A stretch of 64,000 nt of DNA from Streptomyces sp. HmicA12 (GCF_000373565.1 NZ_KB891801.1:186001-250000); one strand, 5' to 3'; positions 16,746 through 26,335 are shown, numbered from the stretch's first letter. Made by a program: numbers and translations. Notes: a model not told the origin generated them from the letters alone.

Positions 16746-18440
16746 TCAGGGTGACGCCAGCCCCCGCCGCACCTCCCGCTTCAGAACCTTCCCCGTCGCG
16801 TTGCGGGGCAACTCCGCCTCCTGCACCACCACCCGCGCCGGCACCTTGAACCCGGCCAGCGACTTCGCCGCGAACTCCCGCACCCCGGCCGCGTCGAGAT
16901 CGGAGCCGGGCCGGACCCTGACCACCGCCGCGACCTCCTCGCCGAGCACCGGGTGCGGGACGCCCACGACGGCCGCCTCCAGGACGTCGGGGTGGCCGTG
17001 CAGCGCGGCCTCGACCTCGACGCAGTACACGTTCTCGCCGCCCCGGATCACCATGTCCTTGATCCGGTCGACGACGCTGATCCGCCCGTCGCCGATCCGG
17101 GCCAGGTCACCGGTCCTGAACCAGCCGTCCGTGGTGAACGCCGCCCCGGTCGCCTCCGGGTTCTCCCAGTACCCCCGGATCAGGCACTGGCCGCGCAGCC
17201 ACAGCTCGCCCACCTCCCCGTCGGGCAGCGCGCCGCCGTCCGGGTCGGCGATCCGGGCCTCCACCGCGGGCGCGGGACGCCCCACGCTCTCGGGCCAACG
17301 CCGGTACTGCGCGCCGAAGTTGGCGCTGATGCCGCCGAGCGTCTCGGTGAGCCCGTAGCCGTTGCGGGGTTCGATGCGTTCGCCGAAGCGGGCGGTGAGG
17401 CGGGCCACGAGTTCCGGCGGCGCGGCCGCGCCGCCCGTGTTGAACATGGTCAGGGTCGGCAGGTCGTCGTCCAACTCGTCCGCTCTGGCCAGGAGTTGGA
17501 GGGCGGTCGCCGGGACTCCCCCGAAGCTGCCGACGCCGTGCTCGCGGATCAGGTCGAGCGCGGCGTCCGTGTCCCACTTGCGCATCAGGACGAGCGTGCC
17601 GCCCGCCGCCATGGCCGCGTAGAACCCGGTGAAGGCCGCGACGTGGAAGAACGGGAAGGTGAGCAGCCCGGGAAGCGGCGCCGTCTGTCCGGGCACGAGC
17701 CCGCGCCCCAGCATCGAGAGCGCCGCGAAGTAGCGGGGGTTCGCGATGGCGCCCATGTGGGCGTGGTGGGTGGCGACGGCGCCCTTGGGGCGGCCCGTGG
17801 TGCCGGAGGTGTAGAGGATCGTGGCGTCCATCTCCGGCGTGACGTCCACGTCGGGCGGCCCGAGCAGCGGGTCGGCGGCGGGCAGGTCCGCGTACCGCTC
17901 GACGCGCGGTCCGCCGGGCTCCCGCCCCTCCTCGTGGCAGACCAGGGTCCAGGGCCGGTCGTCGCCGCTACGGGCGTCGAGCCAGGGGGCGACCCGCTCG
18001 TACCGCTCCCCGTCGACGAGCAGCACCCCGGGGCGGCAGTCGTCGAGGGCGTACGCGAGTTCGTCCGCGGTCCACCACGAGTTGAGCGGCACGGCCACGA
18101 GGCCCGCCAACTGCGCCGCCCAGAAGGCGACCTGCCACTCGGGATGGTTGCGCATGGCGATGACGGCACGGTCACCCGGCGCGAGGCCGTACGTGTCCAG
18201 GAAGCGGCGGGCCAGCGCGCTCGCCGCCGCGAAGAACTCCCCGTACGTGAGCCGCCCGCTGTCGGCGATCAGGTACGGGGTGTCGCCGAACGCCCAGGTC
18301 GTCTCGGCGAACTCGCGCAGGGTGCGGGCCCCTTCCGCATAGGCGAGGCGCCCGCCTTCGTCGCGTATGACGGCGAAGGGGGCGCCCGGTCCGGTGAGCA
18401 GCTCTTCCAGGGCCTTCAGTTCTTCCAGGGACGAAGCCAT
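16746..18440 (-). CDS. AMP-dependent acyl-CoA synthetase
   Basis: 564 aa ANL-superfamily ligase that activates a carboxylic acid as acyl-AMP and transfers it to CoA. Motifs: P-loop ILYTSGTTGRPKGAV, the A5 motif NGYGLTETLGG, DGWFRTGDLARIGDGR and the C-terminal PRNATGKVLKREVR with the catalytic Lys. The first ~45 residues precede the AMP-binding domain. ATG 18440. It is 32 bp downstream of the ABC permease gene in the same direction, but the functions look unrelated. Fatty acid or aromatic acid substrate cannot be told apart. Confidence 0.9.
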   Translation of the reverse strand: MASSLEELKALEELLTGPGAPFAVIRDEGGRLAYAEGARTLREFAETTWAFGDTPYLIADSGRLTYGEFFAAASALARRFLDTYGLAPGDRAVIAMRNHPEWQVAFWAAQLAGLVAVPLNSWWTADELAYALDDCRPGVLLVDGERYERVAPWLDARSGDDRPWTLVCHEEGREPGGPRVERYADLPAADPLLGPPDVDVTPEMDATILYTSGTTGRPKGAVATHHAHMGAIANPRYFAALSMLGRGLVPGQTAPLPGLLTFPFFHVAAFTGFYAAMAAGGTLVLMRKWDTDAALDLIREHGVGSFGGVPATALQLLARADELDDDLPTLTMFNTGGAAAPPELVARLTARFGERIEPRNGYGLTETLGGISANFGAQYRRWPESVGRPAPAVEARIADPDGGALPDGEVGELWLRGQCLIRGYWENPEATGAAFTTDGWFRTGDLARIGDGRISVVDRIKDMVIRGGENVYCVEVEAALHGHPDVLEAAVVGVPHPVLGEEVAAVVRVRPGSDLDAAGVREFAAKSLAGFKVPARVVVQEAELPRNATGKVLKREVRRGLASP

Positions 18441-18472
18441 ACCGGACGGTACGTCCCCGGGCCCGGCCCGCG

Positions 18473-20902
18473 TCAAGACGCCTGCACGGCACACCGATCC
18501 CCGCCGGTGCGGGCGGCGAGCAGCGCGGCGACGGTCGCGATCACAGCGCAGGCCGCCAGGGTGGCGCCGAGCGCGGTCCACGGCACCTCGACGGGGGCGG
18601 ACACCCCGAGCCGGGCCAGCGCGCACCGCATCCCGAGCAGGTTCGCCCCGGCGACCAGCGCCCCCAGCAGCCCGCCCGCACCGGCCACCGCGAGGGCCTC
18701 GACGGCGATCACGCGCAGCACCTGGGAGCGGGTCGCCCCGGCGAGCCGGAGCGCGGTCAGGTCGCGGGTGCGGTCGGCGGTGGCCATGACGGTGATGTTC
18801 GCGACGGCGATCCCGGTGTAGAGCAGCGCGATACCGAGGACGAGGAGCATGCCGACCCGCGTGGTCCGCTTGGTCGCGGGGTAACTCGCTTCGAGCCACT
18901 GGGACGTGGTGGCGACGCGGGCGCCGGTGCCGTCCACCGCGGCCCGCAGCGGGGCCGCGCTCCCGGCGAGCCGCACGTCGACCCGGTCGACGGGCGCGCC
19001 CCCGGCGTTGCGCGCGGTGACGTAGGCGCCGTTGTCGCCGGTGCCGGTGCGCAGGACGGCGACGATCCGCAGGGACCTGTGCGTGCCATCGGCCAGGTGG
19101 ACGTCGACGCGCTGACCGACGGTGTGCCGCTGCCACTCCTCGTTGACCACGATGGAGTCGTCGTCGAGGTCGGCGACCCGGCCCGCGGCCACCGGCAGGC
19201 GCACGGTCCGCGCCAGCAGGTGCGGATCGACCGCCCTGGCCTCGGACTTCACCAGCGCGATGCCGCCGTCCTCGGGGACGTACAGGGTGGTCGCGGCGGT
19301 CGCGGAGACCGTGGCGCCCGGCACCTGCCGCAGCTTCCCGAGTTCCCGCGCGCCGATCCCGTCTCCCCCGGGCGGCGTCACGACGTAGTCGGCGGCCGTC
19401 CGCTGCCGCGCCTCGGCGGCCTTCGCCCCGGCGATCGTGCCGGTGGCGCCGAGCAGCGACCCGGCGAGCGCCACCGTGGCGAGGACGGGCGCGGCGACGG
19501 CGACGGTGCGCCGCAGACTCGTGGTGGTGTTCTCCCGCACCAACAGGCCGGTAATGCCCGGGAGTTGCGCGGGCAGCCAGGCCGCGGCGCGCAGGAACGG
19601 GCGCACCAGGACCGGGGCGAGCAGCGCGGCGGCCGCGATCAGCAGCATCGGGCGGGTGAGGTACGTCTTGCGGTGCAGCAGGTCGCCCGGGTCGGAGGAG
19701 AGGGCGAGCGCGAGGGTGACCAGGGCCGTGACGAGCAGGCCGCCGCCGGCCACGGTCCGGCCCCGGGTCATGACCTTGCCGTCCACCGACGCCTCGCGCA
19801 GCGCCTGCCCGGGCCGGGTGCGACCGGCCCGCCAGGAGGCGACGGCGACTCCGCACAGGGCGACGAACAACCCTGTCCAGAAGGCGAGTTGGTACGGCCA
19901 CGAGGTGCCGCCCGGACTGATCACGAACCACTCGGGCGCGAGCTCCCGCGCGACCGTCCACCGCCCCAGGTACGGCGCTCCCCATCCGCCGAGCGCACAT
20001 CCGGCGGCCGACGCGAGCACCCCCACGACCAGCGCCTCGGCGACCACGGCGCGGCGCACCTGCCCCGCCGTCGCCCCCGCGAGCCGCAGCAGCCCGAACT
20101 CCCGGCGCCGCCGGTCCACCGAGAACGCGAACGTCGACGCCACCACGAACACCGCCACGAACCCGGTGACCCCGGCCGCGGTGCCGAACAGGGCGTTCAG
20201 CGCGGTGACCGCCTCCTGGTCCCGCTCAGGACCGCCGTCGGCGATCCCCCGCGCGTCCCCGGTCAGGGCGCGCACACCCGGACGGCCCCGGACGGCATCC
20301 CGTACGGCGTCGAGAGGCGCGCCGGTCACGGCCAACTGCCGGACGTCGGGGGCGATGTGCGCGGCCTGCCGGTCGGTGAAGAAGACGGCGCGCTCGGCGG
20401 ACGACGTCTCACGGGTCACTCCCACGACCCGCACGGTGCCGCGCGAGGTGCCGAGCCGCTGCCCGACGCGGGCCACGCCCGCGCCGACGACGACTTCGCC
20501 GTCCGCGCGCGGCGCCCGCCCGTCCTCGACCGCGTACCGCCCGAAGACGGCGACGGACCACGGATGCCCCACCAGTTCGGCGGGCCCGCCGCGCACCCAC
20601 ACCCCGAAGGAGCGGTCCTCGACGACCCGCCCGAGTCTTGCCAACTCCCTTACGAGCGCCGCCGGTACGGGTCTCGGGCGCGGCAGGGTGCGGGTGTTGT
20701 CGCCGACGCGCAGGGTGTCGTCCCCGCGCACCAGGACGGGCGCGGCGGCGAACCGCTCCGGCGCGCGCCGGGGCGTGTCCTGTGCGGCGTCGAGCGCGAA
20801 CCCCATGGCGGCGACGGCGGCCACCCCGAGGGCGAGCGCGACGAAGGTGCCGATGAGGGTGGTCCAGCGCAGGCGCAGGGTGCGCAGAACAGTGGTCAGC
20901 AT
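18473..20902 (-). CDS. FtsX-like ABC transporter permease
   Basis: 809 aa with two FtsX/MacB-type halves. N-terminal helix RWTTLIGTFVALALGVAAVAAMGFAL, a large extracytoplasmic domain, a helix group near 270-400 (AVFVVASTFAFSVDRRRREFGLLRLAGATAGQVRRAVV), then a second extracytoplasmic domain and a C-terminal helix group with the same FGLLRLAGA-type motif (LTALRLAGATRSQVLRVIAVEA). Its ATG overlaps the end of the ATPase gene by 7 nt (ATGCTGA). This architecture is typical of transporters that detect or remove membrane-active peptides, or carry out lipoprotein/export work. Pair partner of the ATPase at 20896. Confidence 0.9.
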   Translation of the reverse strand: MLTTVLRTLRLRWTTLIGTFVALALGVAAVAAMGFALDAAQDTPRRAPERFAAAPVLVRGDDTLRVGDNTRTLPRPRPVPAALVRELARLGRVVEDRSFGVWVRGGPAELVGHPWSVAVFGRYAVEDGRAPRADGEVVVGAGVARVGQRLGTSRGTVRVVGVTRETSSAERAVFFTDRQAAHIAPDVRQLAVTGAPLDAVRDAVRGRPGVRALTGDARGIADGGPERDQEAVTALNALFGTAAGVTGFVAVFVVASTFAFSVDRRRREFGLLRLAGATAGQVRRAVVAEALVVGVLASAAGCALGGWGAPYLGRWTVARELAPEWFVISPGGTSWPYQLAFWTGLFVALCGVAVASWRAGRTRPGQALREASVDGKVMTRGRTVAGGGLLVTALVTLALALSSDPGDLLHRKTYLTRPMLLIAAAALLAPVLVRPFLRAAAWLPAQLPGITGLLVRENTTTSLRRTVAVAAPVLATVALAGSLLGATGTIAGAKAAEARQRTAADYVVTPPGGDGIGARELGKLRQVPGATVSATAATTLYVPEDGGIALVKSEARAVDPHLLARTVRLPVAAGRVADLDDDSIVVNEEWQRHTVGQRVDVHLADGTHRSLRIVAVLRTGTGDNGAYVTARNAGGAPVDRVDVRLAGSAAPLRAAVDGTGARVATTSQWLEASYPATKRTTRVGMLLVLGIALLYTGIAVANITVMATADRTRDLTALRLAGATRSQVLRVIAVEALAVAGAGGLLGALVAGANLLGMRCALARLGVSAPVEVPWTALGATLAACAVIATVAALLAARTGGDRCAVQAS

Positions 20903-21756
20903 GAGATCTCTCCGAAAGAGGCGCGGGCCGCGGCGGGGTGCGGCTCCGCCGCCGCGTGGGCGTGACCAGTCGCGTCCGTCCCGCGGCCGGTGGACGGCCT
21001 GTCCCGGAGGCCGCTGAGGCGGGCGAGTTCCGCGGCGACCAGATCCGCCGGGGGCGAGACCAGTTCCCCCGCGAGGCGCCCGTCCACCAGAAACACCACC
21101 CGGTCCGCCCAGGCCGCCGCGACCGGGTCGTGCGTGACCATCACGATGGTCTGCCCGCTGTCGGCGACGGCCCGCAGCTCCCCCAGGACCTCCCGCCCCG
21201 AGACGGAGTCCAGCGCGCCGGTGGGCTCGTCCCCGAACAGCACGTCGGGGCGCGTCACCAACGCCCGCGCCAGCGCGACCCGTTGCTGCTGTCCGCCGGA
21301 CAACTCCCCGGGCCGGTGCCGGCCCCGGTCGCCGAGCCCCACCCGCTCCAGCGCCTCCCGCACCGCACCCCGGGCCGGCCTTCGTCCGGCGAGCCGCAGC
21401 GGCAGGGCCACGTTCTGCTCGGCGGTCAGCGCGGGCAGCAGGTTGTAGCTCTGGAAGACGAAGCCGATGCGGTCCCGGCGCAGCAGCGTGCGGCGCCGCT
21501 CGCTCAGCCGCGACAGGTCGGTGCCGCCCACGGTGACGGTTCCGGAGGTCGGCCGGTCCAGGCCCGCCGCGCACTGCAACAGCGTCGACTTGCCGGAGCC
21601 GGAGGGCCCCATCACCGCGGTGAACGACCCGTGCGGGAAGCCGAGCGAGACATGATCCAGGGCGGTGACGGCCGGGCGGCCGAACTCCCTTGTCACGGAG
21701 TCGAGTTGGACGGCGTACGGGGACGTGCCCGAGGTGGTGTTCTGCATGACCTCCAC
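20896..21756 (-). CDS. ABC transporter ATP-binding protein (MacB/LolD type)
   Basis: 286 aa. Walker A GPSGSGKST, Q-loop VFQSYNLLPALT, signature LSGGQQQRVALARAL, Walker B DVLFGDEPTGALD and the H-loop VTHD. After the ATPase core (about residue 235) comes a 50-residue His/Ala-rich extension. GTG 21756 gives the longest form; ATG 21747 is an alternative with GGAGGT too close to it, so the start is not settled. Energises the FtsX-like permease; divergent from the histidine kinase gene. Confidence 0.93.
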   Translation of the reverse strand: MEVMQNTTSGTSPYAVQLDSVTREFGRPAVTALDHVSLGFPHGSFTAVMGPSGSGKSTLLQCAAGLDRPTSGTVTVGGTDLSRLSERRRTLLRRDRIGFVFQSYNLLPALTAEQNVALPLRLAGRRPARGAVREALERVGLGDRGRHRPGELSGGQQQRVALARALVTRPDVLFGDEPTGALDSVSGREVLGELRAVADSGQTIVMVTHDPVAAAWADRVVFLVDGRLAGELVSPPADLVAAELARLSGLRDRPSTGRGTDATGHAHAAAEPHPAAARASFGEISC

Positions 21757-21802
21757 GAAACCGTCCGCGCCGCCCCGGCACAGTCACGCCTGGACGAGAC
21801 CT

Positions 21803-21824
21803 GGGGTAGGGCCAGGCATACCCC
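21803..21824. promoter_or_regulatory. Inverted repeat between the ABC operon and the kinase gene
   Basis: GGGGTA (21803-21808) and TACCCC (21819-21824), perfect arms with a 10-bp spacer, in the middle of the 124-bp divergent promoter region. Spacing of one helical turn between half-site centres suits a NarL/LuxR-type response regulator dimer, such as the one at 23161. Confidence 0.5.
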
Positions 21825-21880
21825 CACCCCTCCCCCTGGCACGATGGCCGCCGGGACGGGCCCGCGCATACGGTTCAGCG

Positions 21881-23194
21881 ATGCAGCCCCCTCGTACCGT
21901 CTGGCAGGCCATGGCCCGCCCCGGCCACCCCGTCTCCGCCTGGCCGTGGCGCGGCGCCGCGTACCTGCTCACGGGCGCGGTCTGCGGCCTGGTCACCCTG
22001 CTCGCGCTGGTCGTGACGGCGGCCGCCGGCATCGCGCTCGCCCTGCTCCTGATCGGGCTTCCGCTGCTCGCCGCGGTCGCCCTGACCGGGCTGCCGGTGG
22101 CGGCTCTCGAACGGCGCAGGCTGCGCCTGATCGACCCGGCCGCGCCGCCGCTCCCCGACCCGCACCGCACCCCGGACACCCACGGCCCGTGGGGCTGGCT
22201 GCGCACACGGGCCCGGGAGCGGGCCACGTGGCGCGACCTCGCCCACACCGTCGTGCTCGCCACCGTGCTGTGGCCGCTGGACGCGCTGGCCCTGGCCGTC
22301 GGCCTGTTCCTGCCGCTCGCCGTCGTCGCCACGCCCGCGCTCATGGCGACCGCCGGTGACGGCGAGGAGGCGCGGGTGGTGAAGCTGTGGACGGTCACGT
22401 CCTGGTCCGGCGCCTGGGCGTCCGCGCTGCTCGGGGTGGTCCTGCTGGCCCTCGGCACGTACGTCGTCGGCTGCGCGGCGGGCGCCCGCGCGGCCCTGGC
22501 CCGGCTGCTCCTCACCCCACCGGAAACCGACGTGCGCGTAAGGGAGTTGACCTCGTCGCGGGCCCGCCTCGTCGACGCCTTCGAGGCCGAGCGCCGCCGT
22601 ATCGAGCGCGATCTGCACGACGGTGCCCAGCAGCGCCTCGTCGCCCTCACCATGACGCTCGGCCTGGCCCGCCTGGACGCGCCGCCGGGCCCGCTCGCCG
22701 ACCAGCTGACCAAGGCGCACGGCGAGGCCGGTCTCGTCCTGTCCGAGCTGCGCGAACTCATCCACGGCATCCACCCCCAGGTGCTCACCGACTACGGCCT
22801 GGCCGCAGCCGTCGCGGACGCCGCCGACCGCTCCCCCACCCCCGTCGACCTGGACCTCGACGGGCTCGAACTGCCGGACGGCGCCCGCCCGTCGCGCGCG
22901 GTCGAGTCCGCGGCCTACTTCGTCACGACCGAGGCCCTGGCCAACATCGCCCGGCACAGCGGCGCGGACCGGGCTCTGGTGACCGGCGCCCACACCGCGG
23001 GCCGCCTGGTCCTGGAGATACGCGACGACGGCCACGGCGGCGCCGACCCGGCCCGCGGCACCGGCCTGACCGGACTCGCCGACCGGGTGTCGGTCCTCGA
23101 TGGCAGACTGACGCTGACCAGCCCGCCCGGCGGTCCGACCCTGCTGCGTGTGGAGCTGCCGTGCCCTCTGGAGAATCCGGATCGCTGCGCATAG
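21881..23194 (+). CDS. Two-component sensor histidine kinase (NarL/DesK group)
   Basis: 437 aa. N-terminal putative sensor domain with about four membrane helices (TLLALVVTAAAGIALALLLIG; LAVGLFLPLAVVATPALMA; SALLGVVLLALGTYVVGCA). HisKA_3 domain with the phospho-acceptor His246 in ERDLHDGAQQRLVAL, and a HATPase_c domain with EALANIARHS (N box) and DDGHGG...GTGLTGLADRV (G boxes). Start at ATG 21881; the open frame upstream crosses the divergent promoter. Overlaps the regulator gene by 34 nt. Probably senses cell-envelope stress and controls the divergent ABC transporter. Confidence 0.93.
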   Translation: MQPPRTVWQAMARPGHPVSAWPWRGAAYLLTGAVCGLVTLLALVVTAAAGIALALLLIGLPLLAAVALTGLPVAALERRRLRLIDPAAPPLPDPHRTPDTHGPWGWLRTRARERATWRDLAHTVVLATVLWPLDALALAVGLFLPLAVVATPALMATAGDGEEARVVKLWTVTSWSGAWASALLGVVLLALGTYVVGCAAGARAALARLLLTPPETDVRVRELTSSRARLVDAFEAERRRIERDLHDGAQQRLVALTMTLGLARLDAPPGPLADQLTKAHGEAGLVLSELRELIHGIHPQVLTDYGLAAAVADAADRSPTPVDLDLDGLELPDGARPSRAVESAAYFVTTEALANIARHSGADRALVTGAHTAGRLVLEIRDDGHGGADPARGTGLTGLADRVSVLDGRLTLTSPPGGPTLLRVELPCPLENPDRCA

Positions 23195-23832
23195 TCCTCG
23201 CCGAGGACAGCGTGCTGCTGCGCGAGGGCCTCATCGGACTGATCGCGCGCGGCGGCCACGAGGTGGTGGCGGCGGTGGGCGACGCCCCGTCGCTGGCCAA
23301 GGCGGTCCAGGACCACGCCCCGGACCTGGACCTGGTCGTCACGGACGTCCGGATGCCGCCCGGCCATCAGGACGAGGGGCTGCGCACCGCCCTCCAACTC
23401 CGCGAGCGGCAGCCCGACCTGCCCGTCCTCGTCCTCAGCCAGTACGTGCAGCGCGCGTACGCCGCCGACCTCCTCGACTCCGGCGACGGCACCGGCGTCG
23501 GTTATCTCCTCAAGGACCGCATCGGGCAGGTCGAGGAGTTCCTGGCCGCGCTGACCGACGTCGCGGCCGGCGGCACCGTCGTCGACCCGGAGGTCGTCCG
23601 CCAGCTGCTGCGCCGCCGCAAGGACCCCCTGTCCGTCCTCACCCCGCGCGAGCGCGAGGTCCTCGGCGAGATGGCGCAGGGCCGGTCGAACGCGGCGATC
23701 GCCCGCGCCCTCGTCGTCTCCGAGGCGGCGATCGGCAAGCACATCGGCAACATCCTCACCAAGCTCGACCTGCCGCAGACCGACGACACCCACCGCCGGG
23801 TCCTGGCGGTCCTGGCGTTCCTGAGGTCGTAG
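23161..23832 (+). CDS. NarL/LuxR-family response regulator
   Basis: 223 aa. Receiver domain with phospho-acceptor Asp62 in LVVTDVRMPP and Lys in YLLKDR, then a LuxR-type HTH: LTPREREVLGEMAQGRSNAAIARALVVSEAAIGKHIGNILTKLDL. GTG 23161 lies inside the kinase gene, 34 nt before its stop, which indicates translational coupling; no other start gives an intact receiver domain. Cognate partner of the kinase. Confidence 0.93.
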   Translation: MPSGESGSLRIVLAEDSVLLREGLIGLIARGGHEVVAAVGDAPSLAKAVQDHAPDLDLVVTDVRMPPGHQDEGLRTALQLRERQPDLPVLVLSQYVQRAYAADLLDSGDGTGVGYLLKDRIGQVEEFLAALTDVAAGGTVVDPEVVRQLLRRRKDPLSVLTPREREVLGEMAQGRSNAAIARALVVSEAAIGKHIGNILTKLDLPQTDDTHRRVLAVLAFLRS

Positions 23833-23884
23833 CGGCCGCCGCCCGGCTCTCCCCCAACTCCCGCCCGCCACCAGCGCTTTCGCC

Positions 23885-23904
23885 CGCCGTTCTCCAGAAC
23901 GGCG
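23885..23904. terminator. Compact palindrome after the response regulator gene
   Basis: CGCCGTTCT-CC-AGAACGGCG, perfect 9-bp arms, 53 bp past the stop. As RNA the loop is only 2-4 nt, so it can be a terminator; as DNA it may be an operator of the next gene, which starts 102 bp downstream. Confidence 0.45.
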
Positions 23905-24005
23905 CACACCCACAACAATCCCCCGTTCGAGTGACAGGGGGTGTTCCTCTGTGCAACGCTCCGTGCTTGGAAGCCGGAGCCTCACAGGGGAGGCGGGATC
24001 CCGCC

Positions 24006-26165
24006 ATGGTCATGCACAGCGACAGCTCTCGGAGCGGCAACCTGCCCGTAGAGAACACCGCGTTCATCGGGCGGGCCCGCCAGATGACCGAGGTCCTGGC
24101 GTCCCTCGAATCGGAACGGCTGGTCACACTGACCGGCCCCGGCGGCATCGGAAAGACCCGGATCGCGCTGCGCGCCGCCGCCCGCACCGCGCCGCTGCTC
24201 AGGCACGGCGCCTGGCTGGTGGAGCTGTCCCCGGTCCTCTCCCCCGACCTCCTCGAACACTCCGTGGCGGGCGTGCTGGGGGTCGCCGACCAGACGAACC
24301 GGCCCCTCATCGACGTACTCGCCGACTATCTGCGCGAGCGCGAGCTGCTCCTCGTCCTGGACACCTGCGAGCACATGGTCGACGAGTGCGCCCGGCTCGC
24401 CCGCACGCTCCTCGACGCGGCGCCGGGACTGCGCGTCCTGGCCACCAGCAGGCAGGCTCTCGACGTGCCGTACGAGAAGGTGATCGACGTCGGCCCCATG
24501 GGCACCGAACCCGAGGGCGAGGCACTGGCGCTGCTGCGCGCCCGCGCCTGGCCGGGCGAGCTCGAACCGGAGTCGCCCGACCTGTCCGACCCGTCCGAAC
24601 TCGCGCGCCTGTGCGCCCTGTTGGACGGTGTCCCGCTCGCCATCGAGCTCGCCGCCGGACTGCTGCGGGCCACCTCCGTCGATCACCTCGTGGAGCGCCT
24701 CGACCACCGGATGAACGTCCTGTCGTCGAACGCCGGGGCCGAGCCACCGCTCCCCGATTCCGACTACATCGACGTCACCGACGTCACCGACACGGCCGCC
24801 GCCGCCGACACCGTCCCGACCGTGCGCCGGCCCGCCCGGCACAGCGCCCTGCGCACCACCATCGGCTGGAGCCACGAGTGGTGCACCCCGCAGGAGCGGC
24901 TGCTGTGGGCCCGGCTCTCCGTCTTCCCCGGCAGCTTCGATCTGCGGGCCGTCGACTTCGTGTGCAGCGCGGACCCGCTGAGCGACTGTGACCTCGCCGG
25001 TGTCCTGGACGGTCTCGTCGCCAAGTCCGTGCTGCTGCCCGAGGGCACCGCGGACGCGCGCCGCTACCGGATGCTCGACACCGTGCGCGAGTACGGCGCC
25101 GAATGGCTGGAGCGGCTCGGCGAGAGCGAGCAGGTGCGGCTGCGCCACCGCGACTACTACGGCCACCTGGCGCACCTCGGTGAGCAGGAGTGGATCGGCC
25201 CGGACCAGCCGAAGTGGCAGGCCCGGACGGCCACCGAGCTCCCCAACCTCCGCACCGCCCTGGACACCTGTCTGCAGACGGACCCGGACACGGCCCTGCA
25301 GATGGCGAGCGACCTCGTCTACTACTGGTTCTGCTGCGGGCATCTGCGCGAGGGCCGGCACTATCTGGAGGCCGCCCTCGACCTCGCCCCCGACCGGCCG
25401 CGCGGGTCGGCGCGGGCCCTGTGGGCGTGCGGCATGGTCGCTCTCGGCCAGGGCGACCTCGACGCCACCGCCCGGCTGTCCGAGCAGTCGCGGGTGCTGG
25501 CCGAGAAGTACGACGACAAGCCCGCGCTGGCCGGCGCCCTGTGCGTGCACGCCAGCGCCCTGACGCTGCAGGGCCACCCCGACCGGGCGCTGCCGCTGTA
25601 CGCGGCCGCCTACGAGGAGGCCGCGCGCTCGGGGCCGCCCATCATCGAACTGGTCTGCCTGCCCACCTGGGGCTACGCGCACATGATGCTCGGCGAGGCC
25701 GACGGCGTCCGGGCCCGGGTGGACCGCCTGCGGGAACTGACCATCCCCATCGGCGAGATCTGGGCCCGCTCCTACGCCGACTACGTCTGGGGCAACCAGT
25801 GCATCGCCCAGGGCACCCCGGCCGAGGCGATCGCCCCGCTGCGCTCCTCCCTGGAAGCCAAGTGGAACCTGGACGACCTCTACGGCATGGCGGTCACCCT
25901 GGACTCCCTCGCCGTCGCCGCCACCGGCGACCAGCGCCCGGCGCTGGCGGCCCGCATCTTCGGCCTCGTCGACCGCGCCTGGGACATCCTCGGCACCCCG
26001 CACCTGGGCTCCCCCGAGATGACCGAACACCGCCGCACCTGCGAGACCCTGATCCGCGACGCCCTGGGCCCCACCACCTACAACGAGCACTACCTGACCG
26101 GCTCCGACATCCCCTCGGTCCGCAAGGGCGTCGCCGACCTCCTGCCCGCCCTCCCCACCCCCTGA
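24006..26165 (+). CDS. NB-ARC-type ATPase with TPR region, no HTH
   Basis: 719 aa. A STAND-type P-loop ATPase domain: Walker A TGPGGIGKTR (near residue 44), LLVLDTCEHM (Walker B), LATSRQALDVP (sensor) and GVPLAIELAAGLL (GLPLA motif). Residues about 380-700 are helical, TPR-like repeats. This is the core of AfsR/LuxR-LAL regulators, but neither an N-terminal SARP domain nor a C-terminal LuxR HTH is present. It probably acts as a signalling switch through protein contacts. GGGGAGG lies 12 nt before ATG 24006; ATG 24012 is an alternative. Follows the two-component genes in the same direction. Confidence 0.8.
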   Translation: MVMHSDSSRSGNLPVENTAFIGRARQMTEVLASLESERLVTLTGPGGIGKTRIALRAAARTAPLLRHGAWLVELSPVLSPDLLEHSVAGVLGVADQTNRPLIDVLADYLRERELLLVLDTCEHMVDECARLARTLLDAAPGLRVLATSRQALDVPYEKVIDVGPMGTEPEGEALALLRARAWPGELEPESPDLSDPSELARLCALLDGVPLAIELAAGLLRATSVDHLVERLDHRMNVLSSNAGAEPPLPDSDYIDVTDVTDTAAAADTVPTVRRPARHSALRTTIGWSHEWCTPQERLLWARLSVFPGSFDLRAVDFVCSADPLSDCDLAGVLDGLVAKSVLLPEGTADARRYRMLDTVREYGAEWLERLGESEQVRLRHRDYYGHLAHLGEQEWIGPDQPKWQARTATELPNLRTALDTCLQTDPDTALQMASDLVYYWFCCGHLREGRHYLEAALDLAPDRPRGSARALWACGMVALGQGDLDATARLSEQSRVLAEKYDDKPALAGALCVHASALTLQGHPDRALPLYAAAYEEAARSGPPIIELVCLPTWGYAHMMLGEADGVRARVDRLRELTIPIGEIWARSYADYVWGNQCIAQGTPAEAIAPLRSSLEAKWNLDDLYGMAVTLDSLAVAATGDQRPALAARIFGLVDRAWDILGTPHLGSPEMTEHRRTCETLIRDALGPTTYNEHYLTGSDIPSVRKGVADLLPALPTP

Positions 26166-26214
26166 CACCCCCGCCCCGAAACCGGCACCCGCTACACTGG
26201 CCGCGTATTGCCTC

Positions 26215-26287
26215 GCCTTCGTAGCTCAGGGGATAGAGCACCGCTCTCCTAAAGCGGGTGTCGCAGGTTCGAATCCTGCCGGGGGCA
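26215..26287 (+). tRNA. tRNA-Arg (anticodon CCT)
   Basis: 73 nt, folds as a full cloverleaf. Acceptor stem GCCTTCG/CGGGGGC with two U-G pairs, D arm GCTC...GAGC, anticodon stem CCGCT/AGCGG with loop CTCCTAA giving anticodon CCT, T arm GCAGG-TTCGAAT-CCTGC, discriminator A. CCA is not encoded (CAG follows). Reads the AGG codon, rare in Streptomyces. Confidence 0.96.
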
Positions 26288-26294
26288 CAGCACT

Positions 26295-26335
26295 AAGGGC
26301 CAGTTCAGAGGCTTGATCCTCTTGGACTGGCCCTT
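26295..26335. terminator. Terminator after the tRNA gene
   Basis: AAGGGCCAGT (26295-26304) pairs with ACTGGCCCTT (26326-26335); the inner part (CAGAGG with CCTCTTG) extends the stem past one bulge; TTTG follows. It can end both tRNA transcription and the convergent HNH gene. Confidence 0.85.

Noticed and set aside
18473..21787. A single 1,104-codon minus-strand frame covering both ABC genes
   Set aside because: Only its C-terminal part (from ATG 20902) is the permease; the upstream part is the out-of-frame shadow of the ATPase gene, whose own frame carries all Walker motifs.
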